The notes: generated by a model from the letters alone, not told the origin. A stretch of 27,500 bases of DNA from Neocallimastix lanati (nom. inval.) (GCA_016946835.1 JACVTC010000004.1:965001-992500); one strand, 5' to 3'. Shown: positions 1 through 12,330, counted from the first letter of the stretch. Translations and numbers: made by a program.

Positions 1-429
1 TTGTTCATATAAATTTCTATAAATTTCTTGTGATTGATAAGATTTTGATGAAAGTAAAGTTATTTCCTCTATTAGACATAACATAATTAAAAACATAAGT
101 ATAATTAGCAATAATAATAATGATAAAAAAAAAAAAAATTGAAAAAATTATAAATTTTAAAAAATTTTTTTTTAATTATTGTTATTATTATTATTATTAT
201 AGTAGTAGTAAATATGTATATTAATAGTTTTAACTTACCCATTTTTTTACTATAATATTCTACTAATTTTACTAATTTTGGACGAAGAGTACATATTGAA
301 TTATATAAGTTCTTATTTAATTAACATGAAAGAAAAAAAAAAAGAAAAAAGAAATATATATTTAAATGCAAATAAAAGTAAATAATATATATGTAATTAA
401 AGAAAATAAAAAATATATTAATAATTAAT

Positions 430-473
<44 letters not shown>

Positions 474-1761
474 TAATGATTATTTTTATTTACTTGAAGT
501 TCTTCATTTTCAGATAAGTTTTCTGTTTTTGGATCAACTCTTGATAAAATTTGCATAAATTCATCAATCTTTTGAGCTTCTCTTAAAACTTGCGTTTCAT
601 ATTCTTCATTAACAGGTTGAGTTGTGCTAGTTTCTTGAATCTTTTCAACATAATTATTTGGGAAAATACCAACCATACCACGATTTTCACCTCTCCACCA
701 ATCTTTATATGTAGTATCATAGACGTTGATAATATCACCAGTATATAAAGGTAATTCTCCTTCAGCATAATTACCTGCGAAATCATATAAAGCTTTAACT
801 TTAAATAATGGTTTATTTATTTGAGATGATTGAGTTGGTGATGAAGAGGGTGATGGACTGTCATATGTTTTCTTAGAATATGACTAAAATAATATATATA
901 ATATTTTATAATAATAATAATAGTATTTTTATTATTTTTAATTATATAAATCTTATATACCTAATTTATTATAAAATTATATAAAATAATTAAATATATT
1001 AATTACAGATGATTTTTTATTATTCTTTTTAGATTCTTCAGCTGATAAAGATAATGCTAACTATTTATTCGTAATTAAATAAAAATAGATAAATTAATAA
1101 AAGTAGTTATTTTATAATAATAAAAGTTATAAATATCTAAAATAGAAACATACAGCTAATTGCATATCTTCTTCTTCTTTTCTTTTTAATTTAGCATTAT
1201 TAATCTGAAAATTTTAAAATATATATAAAAATATTATTACTCTTGAAAATACTTATAAAATTTAAACATTATATATATATTATTTATTAAATTTAATCTT
1301 ACGTCATTATCATTTTTTTTACTCTTAGATGGATCTTTAAATGTATAATCTATAATAAAATTATTTTTATATTATTATTATTATTATTATTATATATATT
1401 ACATTAACATATAATTTCAATTGATTTTTAGTTATTTATCATGATTATTATTATATATATATTTCATAGATAACTAAATATAAAACTTACTTTGATCCCT
1501 TAACTTTCTATAAATCTCATTACAATAACTTCTTGAATATAATGTAAAAAATAATATAATAAAAATATTTATTAATTTTTTTTTCTAATATATATTTAAT
1601 AAATATATACAGCAAGTTTTAAATGGAAATTTATTATATAATACCTTAAACCTGGATCATTTTCAAAAGCATCTCTCCATTGTTTAATGCAAAATAACAT
1701 TTTTTGTTTTGCTATTTTATTAACATTCTAAATAATTATTGATTAATATCATTTAATGTAA

Positions 1762-1821
<60 letters not shown>

Positions 1822-2583
1822 TTTTTTTTTTTTTTTTTAAAGTATTATTCAATAATATACTAACCCTATTATTGATTTGCTTAACAATTGTATCGAGAAA
1901 ACCTCTATTATATTATAGATAATAATAATAATAAATAATATAATTTATTAATAAATTATTATTAAATGATTTTGATTACTCTTTATGGTATTTCTTACCT
2001 TGAAGAAATTACTTCTTGAGTTTTTTTTCCACAATTTTTTACTAAAGCATCAGCTACAGTTAAAGCATATAATATGACCTTAAATATTAAATTCATATAA
2101 ATGATTTACAATTGTAAATTAAAAAAAAAAAAAAAAAACATAATGAAATAAAATATGTATATTTATTTATAATGAATATACATTTAAAAAAATATAGTAT
2201 AAATTAATATATATATTATGAAATAAAAATATTATTAAAAACATATACATTTATAATACTAATAAATTAATAATGGTAATAATAATAAAAGTATTTACAT
2301 TAGTGTTACTATCAGTAATTTTTTTTTTTAAATAGTTAACAGTGTTTTCGGGTCTATTCAATTATTATATAATTATAATGAATTTTATACAATTTAGTTT
2401 TTATAATTTTATTTATTTTTAAATTGGAAATATAAATAAATTAAATAAATTCATTTTATTGATAATTATTATAAAATAAACATACCTTGAATTGGCTATA
2501 TCACAAATATCCATAATGGTGGCCCAATCTTCAGAAATATTGTTTTTATTTGTTGCTTTATCAATAAGAGCTTCTACATTCAT
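1..2583 (-). CDS. HSE1: Hse1/STAM-like ESCRT-0 subunit (VHS-UIM-SH3), 3' end cut by window edge
   Basis: Twelve exons on the minus strand: 2583-2486, 2353-2299, 2078-1999, 1904-1865, 1727-1645, 1531-1491, 1349-1303, 1204-1154, 1060-1007, 883-494, 311-239 and 68-1. Phases join without a break for 360 residues. Seen: an N-terminal VHS domain (about 1-133, start MNVEALIDKAT, with DWATIMDICD and KNCGKKTQEVI); a ubiquitin-interacting motif at 158-175 (acidic EEED, then MQLALALSL); a Ser/Pro linker; an SH3 domain at about 210-265 (ALYDF, the DWWRGE Trp pair, FPNNY); and a helical GAT-like C-terminal region from about 270 (LYNSICTLRPKLVKL). This order is that of yeast Hse1 and animal STAM, which pair with Vps27/Hrs on endosomes to collect ubiquitinated membrane cargo for the multivesicular-body pathway. 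The start is the first ATG before the VHS helix, with AT-only sequence upstream. The rest of the coiled coil lies left of position 1. Function is inferred from domain order. Confidence 0.93.
312..493 (-). other. Hse1 intron 10 carrying a 35-base homopolymer
   Basis: This intron starts GTAAAT and ends AATAAG on the minus strand. It contains a run of 35 T on the plus strand (432-466), which is a poly(A) run in the pre-mRNA, starting about 27 bases after the donor. Reading straight through the donor gives a spurious Lys-rich extension of exon 10. The next exon restores a typical Hse1 helix, so the donor call is firm. Confidence 0.8.
1728..1864 (-). repeat. ATT microsatellite plus poly(T) inside Hse1 intron 4
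   Basis: About 20 ATT units (1762-1820) followed directly by a T run (1821-1838) fill most of this intron. The flanking exons splice in frame within the VHS domain, so this is intronic sequence. Confidence 0.8.
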
Positions 2584-5150
2584 TTTTAATATAATAAACG
2601 ATTGTTAATTTACAAAAATATAATTTTGTGGCTTTATTACTATTTCTTAATTTTTATTAATTTCTTTGTATCTTTTTTGTTTATTATTATTATGATTATT
2701 TTTATAATATGTTAAAATGATATTTCAAATTTTAATTGTAAAAAAAATTGATTTTGGATTATTTATATAAATATAATTATATAATAATATTAATTGTATT
2801 ATTTTCAATTAAAAAAGAATTTAAATTTGGAAATTTTAGAAATAATTTTTTAATTTCAATTTACAACTATTTATAAATTAAAAGTTATGACTATGGAAAA
2901 ATAGAATTTCTTTTGATATATATTATATTTATTTTTTATTTATTAAAATCTTATTGTATTTAGTTATTTTTATTTTTTATTTTTTATTTTTTATTTCTAT
3001 TTATTTATTTATTATGTCTTTATTTTAATTTGTAAAAATTTGAATTATTATTTTTAATAATTAAATTAGTAAATTAGTAATTTTTTTTTTTTTAATAATT
3101 AATTAAATAATTAATAATATTTAGTAATGTACATCTATTATTAAAACTAATTAAATTAAAATATTGCAATTTATTTTATCTATTTATTAATAGATAATTA
3201 ATTTAATTAATCATTCTAAGAATAATTTATTTTTATATTAATTAAAGTTTTAATGCCCTTAATAAAATTTTTGTTAAAAAATAAAAAAAAAAAAAAAAAA
3301 TTGAAAAATTTTAAAAATATTTGTCAATTAATATATTAGAGTCCATAATTTTATTAGTTATCTTCTTTAGAGTTGGTATTTTAACTTTTTGGTTACTTAT
3401 AGGTTAAAATGATGGCGTTCAAGAATGGTTTATTTTCTTTTATGGGGAAAATAAACTGAATATATTAATTTAATAGTATTAACACAGAAAAAAAATAATA
3501 AATTAATATTTTATGCAATATCAATTAATGTTAAAATATTAGCTATTCATATTATGTATAATCTATTTTTTTCACACTATATAAAGCTTTTCGTTTAAGA
3601 AATACTTTATCTTATTTTAACTAATCTAGTTTTGATTTGTATAAATAGTTTAAAATTCTTGTACATTTTTAATATTGTCATGCTACTTTATTTTTCTTAT
3701 TAAATTATATGATAAAAATAATTAATGGATATTGTCATTTATCACTCTTGTATATATTTATATTTCATGCTTTATTTATTAAAAATTTCTTTTTTTCTTA
3801 TTAAATTATGTGATAAAAATATTTTAATAATTATATAATAGTTAATTAATTGTCTTTTATTATATTAAAATATTTAAAATATTTATATGAATCTTTTTAT
3901 TATTATTATTATTGTTGTTATTATTTTTTTTTGTTTTTAAATAAAGAAATATATATATATATAAAGAAGGTAATACGTCTATTATTTGTAATTCATATTT
4001 ACATTATAAATAATTCTTATAGAAATAAGATTTATTATATATAATTAGTGAAGTGAAAAAATTTTATTAAAAACTGTATATAATTAGATATATCTTAGAT
4101 AATAAATATAATAAATGTATGTTATTTTAAAGGTTAATAATATTGGTAAATTATTTTAATTATGTTATGTTTAATAATAATGAATAAAATTAAAATTAAA
4201 ATTATTATATTTGATAATAATGAATAAGATTAAAATTAATTATATTTAACAATAATAATAATAAAAAAAATATTTATAAAGATTAAAATTAATTATAAGA
4301 GTATTATTTTATTTCATTATATATTTTAAAAATATTTAATATTCATTTTCTGAAAGTATTGATACTGAATTTATTATATAAAGTATTTTAATAATTAATG
4401 ACGTCCTTAGATTCTATATAGAATAAATTTAATTTTTTTTCAATTAAATTATTCTCTATTGTTGTAATATCCATTGTTTATATACACACTATTGGACTTT
4501 TTGTGAATATGTATTGATGCTTTATTCTATTTATATAATTTCAATTTTATACTTTGCTTTAATTTAATTTGATATTTATAACATTTTATTTATTATTTTA
4601 TTTATTTATTTATTATATAAAGGCCTCAAATATATTTATTACATTACAAAAAGATTATTTTTATAATTTCATTTTTTATTTCTAATTATTTAATTGTTTT
4701 AATTTATAATTTGAGATTTATAACATTTTTTTATTTATTTATTATATATATGCTATAATTATATTTATTACATTACAAAAAAGATTAATTTAATAATTTC
4801 ATTTTTTAAATTATTATTGTTTAATTACTTCCAAAGTTATTTTGAAAAAAAAAAACTGTTTTGAAGTTTTAATTTTTTATTATTTATGATTAATTTTAAA
4901 CAATTAAAATAGAAAATATTTGGTAGAATCAGATAAAGAATTCTGGAAATACATTATTTTCAGGTTTACGTTATTATTTGGGAATAATAAAATAGAATAT
5001 ATATATATATTTTTGTCAATAAGATTAATGATTATAATTTACTATGAATTGTAAAATATTTCTAATCCTATTATTAGAACATTCAAATTTTAATCTATCT
5101 AAAATCAAGAATTCAAAAATGATAATCCAAATTTGAATAATTAAGAGGTT
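2584..5150. other. Gene-free AT-rich region with imperfect direct repeats
   Basis: I see no supportable gene here. The only ORF above 60 codons (3850-4044) is a Tyr/Phe/Ile low-complexity reading of AT sequence. Structure seen: two near-identical 29-base blocks at 3689-3717 and 3792-3820 (one difference, about 103 bases apart); an inverted repeat with 10-base arms at 3428-3437 and 3447-3456; tandem TAATAATGAATAA-type units at about 4169-4260; and an imperfect duplication of about 130-140 bases at 4558-4830. The start of this region must contain the Hse1 promoter, but I see no specific element. Confidence 0.6.
4558..4830. repeat. Imperfect direct duplication of about 130-140 bases
   Basis: Two neighbouring copies share the same order of blocks: GATTTATAACATTTT-like, TTATTTATTTATTATATA, ATATTTATTACATTACAAAAA, then TAATTTCATTTTTTA. 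The first block is spaced 142 bases between copies and the ACATTACAAAAA block 129 bases, so small indels separate them. The preserved block order argues against chance similarity of AT sequence. Confidence 0.6.
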
Positions 5151-5158
5151 CAGAGGAC

Positions 5159-5568
<410 letters not shown>

Positions 5569-5782
5569 GAAACATTCCTAATAAAATCAGTACATAAGAT
5601 TACATATATTCATTTTCCTTTGTTTATATTTTATAATTCTCAATTAGGAAAAGAAATATTTATTACATAATTATAAAATACATAATATTATGTTAATAAT
5701 GATTAAGAGTGAAAAAAAATTATCTATCTCAAAAAATTTCAAAGATCATACATATTATAATGAAATGTATTATGTGTATCCT

Positions 5783-6480
5783 TCAATTTAAAAAGATTCT
5801 ACTTGTCAAACATGTTCGAAATATGTATGAAAAGCATATGCAGATGCATATAGGAAATGATAGGGTCATATGAGTGTCCTGTTTCCAGACATACACAAAC
5901 ATGCGTGATAATGTTCCAACAATAATATATGTACGCTCTAGTTCAAGAGTATGGTTTCGTTTCAAAAATAGGTCAAAATTGAATGTACAGATCTTTTATA
6001 GATAAATAATAAACAACAACATTAACTTATCTTTAACTCTAATATCAGTAATGTTGCATAGAGAAAAAATATAATTAACATTATTAATATTAATAATGTT
6101 AATTATTAATATTAATAATGCCGTTTCGTCATTGACGCAGACCTCTCTCTAAACAAGGCTAATATGAAAGGCATTTTTTATACTCCTCTTTATAAGACAG
6201 ACTTTTTTTCAGTGATTTCTTAAACTATCATCGAGGGAGGAACAACCACACTAATCCTCTCACAGATTATAATTAGCAATTATATATTCAAGTAATAGAA
6301 GTTCTTAACCATGACAAACGAAAACCAACTTCATTTATTGGGAAAAACACCCTGGGAGGGTGAAAATCATCCTATATAAATTTAGGAGATAATCGATTCA
6401 GAAACCTTATGTGTGTTAGTCTAGAGTTCTTAACCACCAGAATAAAAATTGGAAAGGATAGCCAGAGCCAGATACTTTTA
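5783..6480. other. Higher-GC island without intact ORF, possible degraded mobile element
   Basis: Base composition is visibly richer in G and C than anything else between 2.6 and 12.7 kb, with normal-looking mixed sequence (5783-5995 and 6120-6480). These two pieces flank a 36-base perfect AT palindrome (6071-6106). Reading frames on both strands are interrupted by stops. The longest ORF (5783-5965, minus, 60 codons) matches nothing I recognise. An 11-base word, GTTCTTAACCA, occurs twice, at 6301 and 6426. In this genome non-A/T-rich sequence usually means coding or transposon origin, so a decayed element is the best guess. I could not assign a class. Confidence 0.4.
6071..6106. repeat. 36-base perfect palindrome
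   Basis: Bases 6071-6088 are the exact reverse complement of 6089-6106, centred on AATATT. The inner part is partly repeated 22 bases downstream (6083-6098 against 6105-6120). As single-stranded DNA or RNA it would fold into an 18-bp AT hairpin. Confidence 0.85.
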
Positions 6481-6701
6481 TATTGTTTATTTCATGAGTT
6501 ATAATAAATATTATTCAGTATATATTTTTACCAATTTTATATTATGATAATATTTAATTAATGATAAGATAAGATGAAACATAAATAATAATATTTATTT
6601 TTATAATGTACAAAAATGTGTATGATTAATTATTTTAAATTATTTTATGTAAATTCTCAACTAATTTTTTATCTTTAATTAATTAAATATTAATTTGTTC
6701 T

Positions 6702-6705
<4 letters not shown>

Positions 6706-6737
<32 letters not shown>

Positions 6738-6793
6738 CTCTTACTTAACTTTTTTTGAAATTACTTTCGTATTTTTTTAAAATAAAGTTTATG

Positions 6794-6841
<48 letters not shown>
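6706..6841. repeat. Two long poly(T) tracts
   Basis: Runs of 32 T (6706-6737) and 47 T (6795-6841) are separated by about 57 bases of AT-rich sequence. No gene lies immediately next to them. Confidence 0.9.
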
Positions 6842-6842
<1 letters not shown>

Positions 6843-7479
6843 AAATAGGAGTTGAAGAAACACTAAGAAATTTTAGAGCTTAATTTTATTAAATGAGAAA
6901 TTTTAAACTAAATTTTTTTTAGTAATTATTAATTACTACTTTATCTTTAATAATACATTTTTTGAAATATTAAAAAAAAATTATTTTTAATTTTTATACT
7001 TTTTATACTAAAATTTAAAATTTTATATCAATTTATTTCCATACTGATTGTATATTATATAAAAACATTACTAAAAATATTTATATGATTTATGTGGTTA
7101 TATCATTTGAAGTACTTTACAAATAAAGTAATAAATATTAAAAAAAAAAAAAATTTTTTTTGTTGTATAAGATAATGATTTATATTAATTTAGTTTTTGT
7201 TAAGTAATGTACATTAAGTTATTATAAAGTTTCTTAATGATATAATGAATGTAATAGATTAAATAACTGAGTCTTTTTATCATAAGAAATAAAAATAATA
7301 ATTAATTAATAATTAAATATATAATAATATAAATTTCGTGTGTGTATACACCACATTCTGCGTGACTCCTTAACAGATTAAGAGTCTTAAAGCTGAGAGA
7401 CTTATTTTTTTTTTTTTTTATAAAACATTTTATGATATCATTAAATTTTAATAAATAATATTTAGTTTTTATTATATCT

Positions 7480-7481
<2 letters not shown>
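6842..7481. other. Gene-free AT-rich stretch with a short GC-richer patch
   Basis: Nothing coding is visible. The one distinctive patch is 7335-7405. It has the palindrome GTGTATACAC at 7342-7351 and a hairpin at 7364-7386 (GACTC...TTAA paired with TTAAGAGTC, one bulged C, 4-base loop), and a T run begins shortly after (about 7407). Its identity is unknown. Confidence 0.45.

Positions 7482-7530
<49 letters not shown>
7482..7530. repeat. 49-base poly(T) tract
   Basis: An uninterrupted run of T ends five bases before the first ATG of the Ser/Asn-rich ORF at 7536. Confidence 0.9.
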
Positions 7531-7532
<2 letters not shown>

Positions 7533-7547
7533 TTTATGTTCATCATA

Positions 7548-7836
7548 ATGTCTAAGAGAAAAAATAATAAAAAAGCAATTGAAGAGAGCTCTAGTTCATC
7601 AACTCCAACTGATAGTAAGGAAAATAGAACTATCTCCCCAATTACACATGATGATTCTGAAAATGATAATGTTATAAACGATTCTGATTTATTTGATGTT
7701 GATGATAAGCCTAATAATAATAAAAATATCACCATTAATAAAATTAATAAATACTATGGTAATATATAAACCATATACTATAAGAGATGTTTTAGATACA
7801 TCTAATATTAATGGTGTAATAATATTAGATATTTAG
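7548..7836 (+). pseudogene. Frameshifted Ser/Asn/Asp-rich ORF, unknown
   Basis: An open frame from ATG 7548 (or 7536, in frame) starts MSKRKNNKKAIEESSSSS, has an acidic Ser/Asp middle (DDSENDNVINDSDLFDVDD) and ends at a stop, 7767-7769. Just before that stop, within the TAATATATAAA stretch at 7760-7770, the sequence shifted by one base continues as IYKPYTIRDVLDTSNINGVI, then stops at 7834-7836. The two pieces read like one protein broken by a one-base indel. Alternatively they are two exons of an incompletely seen gene, although the GT-to-AG interval available is too short for the introns seen elsewhere here. It lies upstream of a polypurine tract and probable copia LTR, so it may be part of that element. 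I do not recognise the family. Confidence 0.35.
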
Positions 7837-8088
7837 TTTTAGGGGGAAACTATTAGATTATAAATATATTTTAAGAAATTATTTTTAGCAATATTTAAAT
7901 TAAAATAAATAATTAATATAACATAAAAAATATTTTATTCATGTAAAATTAAAGGTTAATTTAGAATAGAAATATATATAACAGTTTAATAATATCAAGT
8001 TAATATTATAAAATAGGATAATTTTATATACACATATTCATCAGTAAACCAATCTATTCATTATAGAATAACTAGGTTTAAGGGGGAA
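7837..8088 (+). mobile_element. Possible 3' internal end of a Ty1/copia-type element with polypurine tracts
   Basis: AT-rich remnant sequence ends in the polypurine tract AAGGGGGAA (8080-8088) directly before the LTR-like TGTTAGAGTA. A similar purine tract, TTAGGGGGAAAC, lies at about 7843-7854. The frame across the tract reads L-G-L-R-G-N-V-R-V. This resembles the ending common in copia-group elements, where the last codons run over the polypurine tract into the LTR. No RNase H or integrase motif survives upstream. Confidence 0.4.
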
Positions 8089-8247
8089 TGTTAGAGTATT
8101 TGAAATGTATGAAAAATAAACTTCAAATGTATTGAAACATATTGTATTATAAATAATGTATAAGACACAATATATTAATATAAAAGCATTTAATTTAGAA
8201 TAATTAAATTGACATAATTATAAACTATAAATTCATGACTCTTAACA
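8089..8247 (+). mobile_element. Probable Ty1/copia-type LTR (solo or 3' LTR)
   Basis: The 159-base segment begins TGTTAGAGT and ends ACTCTTAACA. This gives the TG...CA termini and a nearly perfect short terminal inverted repeat expected of an LTR. It follows a polypurine tract, the normal priming site for plus-strand synthesis, and has an internal TATA-box-like TATAAAAG at 8179-8186. No second copy was found in the window, so this is a single LTR, probably the 3' end of a truncated element. Ends are judged by eye; no clear target-site duplication was seen. Confidence 0.5.
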
Positions 8248-8640
8248 TTTTTAATACAATGTTTGGATATTATAATAAATTTAACAATATTTTATATTTA
8301 TTTATTAACTTTTTTTTTATTTTTATTTTTTTTTATTTATTATTATTCATTCTTTCTTTCTATCTTAGAAGATTATTATTCTATATTGTTCTAACTTTTT
8401 ACTGATATAATTGTAGACATATCTAAAATTTCCAATAATTATATTCTTTTAAAATAAATTTAAAAAAAAAAAAAACTAAACTAAACTAAAATAAAATAAA
8501 ACAAATAAACATACAAAAAAAGATAAAATTACTTTTAATTAATAATTGCTACACCTGATTATATTAATAGTGATAATAAAAAATTGTAAAAATATTTACT
8601 TAAATGAAGATAATTTTTCTAATTATATATATCATATAAA
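8248..8640. other. AT-rich stretch, no gene seen
   Basis: Low-complexity AT sequence with a short AAACTAAACTAAAATAAAAT-like run near 8475. No ORF or RNA signal was found. Confidence 0.6.
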
Positions 8641-9310
8641 AATAAAAATATTATACTTTATAAAATGAATAATGAATAATAATAATAATAATAACAATAT
8701 AATAATAATAATGAATAATAATAATAAAATAACAATATAATAATAAATAATAATAATAATGAATTATAATTATAATAATAGTAATAATAACAATATAATA
8801 ATAATAAATAATAATAATAATGAATTATAATTATAATAATAATGAATTAAAATAATTAATTATAATAATAAATAATAATACAAATAAATAAATAATAATA
8901 ATAATAATAGTAATAATAATAATGATAATAAAAAATAATAAAATAAAATAAAATAAAATAAAATAAATAAATAAATAATAATAATGAATTATAATAATAA
9001 TAATAATGAATTATAATAATAATAATGAATTATAATAATAATAATGAATTATAATAATAATAATAATGAATTAATAATAATAATAATAATGAATTATAAT
9101 AATAATAATGAATAATAATAATAATAATAATAATAATGAATTATAATAATAATAATAATAATGAATTATTATAATAATAATAATGAATTATTATAATAAT
9201 AATAATAATGAATTATTATAATAATAATAATAATGAATTATAATAATAATAATAATAATAATAATAATTAATTAAAATAATAATGATAATGAATAATAAT
9301 AATAATAAAA
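8641..9310. repeat. AAT-based minisatellite with GAATTA punctuation
   Basis: A long array of AAT triplets is interrupted at fairly regular 17-33 base spacing by GAATTA. Eleven such words fall between 8986 and 9240, and looser related units begin at about 8660. A short AAAAT run (8935-8965) sits inside. This higher-order unit separates it from the pure AAT arrays elsewhere in the window. Confidence 0.8.
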
Positions 9311-9406
9311 TGAAAAAAAAAATATTTATTAAAATTTGAAGAGAATAATGATTTAGAGAAATATTAATGGTAAAATAATAGTAATAAATCATTAAAATAA
9401 AATTCC

Positions 9407-9526
<120 letters not shown>

Positions 9527-12060
9527 TAAATAATATAATCTAAAAAGCTTTTCTTTTTTTTAAAGTTTTTATGCATAAAATTATAAATTCTAATATATTT
9601 CAATATATTTTTTAATATATTCAATTTTCTATCATGTTTAATAATGAAATTAAAATTTCATAAAATCATAGTATTATTTATCTTTCAAGGATGATAATAA
9701 TAATAAATAAAGTTAGATAATAGTTTTTTTTTTGTTAATATTTAATTAAATTTTGCTCGGTTCACGTTAGTCAAATAGAGAGGTTGTATTATAAATTAAT
9801 ATAAATAAATATTTGTATTGATATTCATACTTATTTTAAAATATACCAGATAACATAGGTCATCCTAATTATATTATATGAATATATTAGACCATAACTA
9901 TATCATATTTCATCTAATTTTATAATAATACTAAAATAATAATATAATAAAATTATGTATTTATAATTTGAGCATTCAAAGTTTAAAATTATCAAAAAAC
10001 TATATTAATAAAAAAGAAAAGTTATCAAAAAACATATATATTTATAAAAAAAGAATAATTATTAAGAAAGAGAAAAAATTATTAAAAAATATATATATAT
10101 AAAAGAAAAATGATAATTTCCTTTAACCTATTTTATTAATATTTTATTTAAAAATATGGAAAAAAAAAGCATTAATTTCTTTTATTTTAAGGAAAGACGG
10201 AATATAAAGTTAATATTAAGTAATTAATTGAAATTATCAATATTAATTAATATTTTAATTAAAAAAATAAAAAAATAAAAAAATAAATAAATAAATGAAT
10301 AAAAATAAAGTTAGAATAAAAATTTTTTTTCCACAATATTAAAGTCGCAACTCATATTAATCATTTTATTTTTGTTAAATATATAAAACTGTATGATGAA
10401 AAAGATAAAAGTATTTAAGAAGATAAAGAAATATACTTTATGAAGTAATTTTTTTTTTGAAAAACATTTCTAATTCATTATTTTAAATTACTAATATGCG
10501 AATATTATTCACCACTACAATTCCTTTGGTTTAATAATAGTATCATTGGCTTTGTATAACTATTAATAATAAATATTAATAATAAATTTATGGAATTAAT
10601 AATAAACTTTTGAATTTATATTTATTGTACTATTTTATTATAATAATCTTATATCCTTTTAATTAATGGTGTTTAATTATTTGTTAATAATAAATAATTA
10701 TATTATTAATAATAATATGTCAAGTGTTATTTTTATAATAATCTTAAATTATAATTATTAAACTAAAGTTATTCTTCCATTTAGAATTAATTTATAATTC
10801 GTTCATTCTATTGTTCATTTTAGTATTTTAATATATTAAAATTTTTTTATAAATCAAAATTTATTATTTATTATGGTTTTAAGAAATAGAGTTTTTGATT
10901 TACCAATACAACTAATATATTATAAAATATATTATAATAATATATATTATATTACATTTTAATATATAATAAAATTTCCAGAAAATTGATATGTATATAT
11001 TAAAATATATATAAATAATTTAATAATCATATATACTAACTATAGAATGGTTAAAAATTAATTTAATTCTTTTATAAAGTTTTTAATTTATAAACTTTGT
11101 ACTACGTATTAGCTACTACCATATATTTAATACATTGTGGAACTCTGAAAATTAGCATTATATTATATATTAATTTTACTATTCTGGTATATATAATATT
11201 TTTGATATTATATATATAAAAAAACAATATTCATTGTTATTATTTTTCTATATTATTATATATTAACTATATTAATTAATATAATATTTTCTATTAATAT
11301 TGATAGAAATTAGTCAATATATTATTAAATAATAATATTAATAATAAATGTTTATTTTATACTATTATACATATTAAATATTATATATTTTTAATATTAT
11401 TATTAACTAATAATATAGAAAAAATTTTTTTTCTAATTTTTTTTATCTTTATTTTTATTTTTATTTTTATTTTTTATATTTTAAAATTATTATAATTTAG
11501 ACCTTTTTGTTTTATTTATATATATTTTAGTAATTTTAGAATTTATTTTATTGATTTGTCAATTTCATATATTATTATGAATTTGAATCAAAATTAATTC
11601 ATACTTTATATATATATTTTTTGTTATAAAGAAGTATATATTTATAAATTTACGCAATAAGAAATCTACAGAAAAAAATAAAAAAAAATATATAAAGTCA
11701 AAATAATAAATAATAAAACCTAATAGAACAAATATGAATATTCATAAAGTTCATTAATTTAAAAAAAAATATAGATTTAAATACCAAATCAAACGAGTCA
11801 AACAAATCAAGCAAGTCTTACAAAAACAAAATAATAACAATAATATCAAACGCTAAATATGAAAAATTTAAAATCATCATTGAAATAATGACAATGATAT
11901 TTTGAAAAAAAAAAAAAAAAATAAATTTTAAAAAAATCAATATAATAATATAATCAGAAGTTTAACAATATCTTAATTATTAAATTGATTATGTAAATCA
12001 ATAAATAATACAAAGTATTTTTTTATTTAAAAATATTAGAATTATTATTTTTTTTAAAGG
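9527..12060. other. Gene-free AT-rich region
   Basis: No supportable ORF, tRNA or other RNA gene. Small patches of less AT-biased sequence at about 9750-9790, 10485-10560 and 11090-11160 could be relics of old insertions, but they carry no recognisable motif. The rest is A/T words and short TATA runs. Confidence 0.55.
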
Positions 12061-12116
12061 AATATTGATTTATTGATTTAATTTTGTATTATCTTCGTTA
12101 TAAAGTTTTAAAAAAG

Positions 12117-12290
12117 CAAAAAAAAAAAAAACAAAAACAAAAAACAAGAACAAAAAAGAAAAAACAAAAACAAAAAAAAAATAAAATAAAAAAAGAATAA
12201 ATAAATACAACAATCTAAAATAAAATAAAATAAAATAAAATAAAATAAAATAAAATAAAATAAAATAAAATAAAATAAAATAAAAATAAA
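12117..12290. repeat. AAAAC/AAAAT pentanucleotide array
   Basis: A-rich units with C or G interruptions (12117-12180) pass into about 13-14 perfect AAAAT units (12217-12285). The minus-strand ORF over this array (12070-12318) is a repetitive Phe/Leu/Tyr reading of the repeat, not a gene. Confidence 0.9.
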
Positions 12291-12330
12291 TATTTAATAA
12301 GTTATTGCTTTCAAACATTAATTTAAAGTA

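Noticed and set aside
583-786. 67-residue minus-strand ORF
   Set aside because: Out-of-frame shadow of the Hse1 SH3 exon.
3529-3680. Second LTR candidate: TGTTAAAATA, an internal ACTATATAAAG and a TGTCA end
   Set aside because: The ends are not inverted repeats, there is no polypurine tract or primer site, and TG/CA pairs are common by chance.
3850-4044. 64-residue plus-strand ORF rich in Tyr/Ile
   Set aside because: Low-complexity AT sequence; no coding composition or homology seen.
5790-5830. tRNA B-box-like TGTTCGAAAT
   Set aside because: No matching A box, acceptor stem or anticodon arm upstream.
5783-5965. 60-residue minus-strand ORF
   Set aside because: It lies in a GC-richer island, but the peptide matches nothing and other frames are equally broken. 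Kept only as part of the island.
12070-12318. 82-residue minus-strand ORF rich in Phe/Tyr/Leu
   Set aside because: It is the translation of an AAAAT/AAAAC repeat array, with no promoter, splice or domain evidence.
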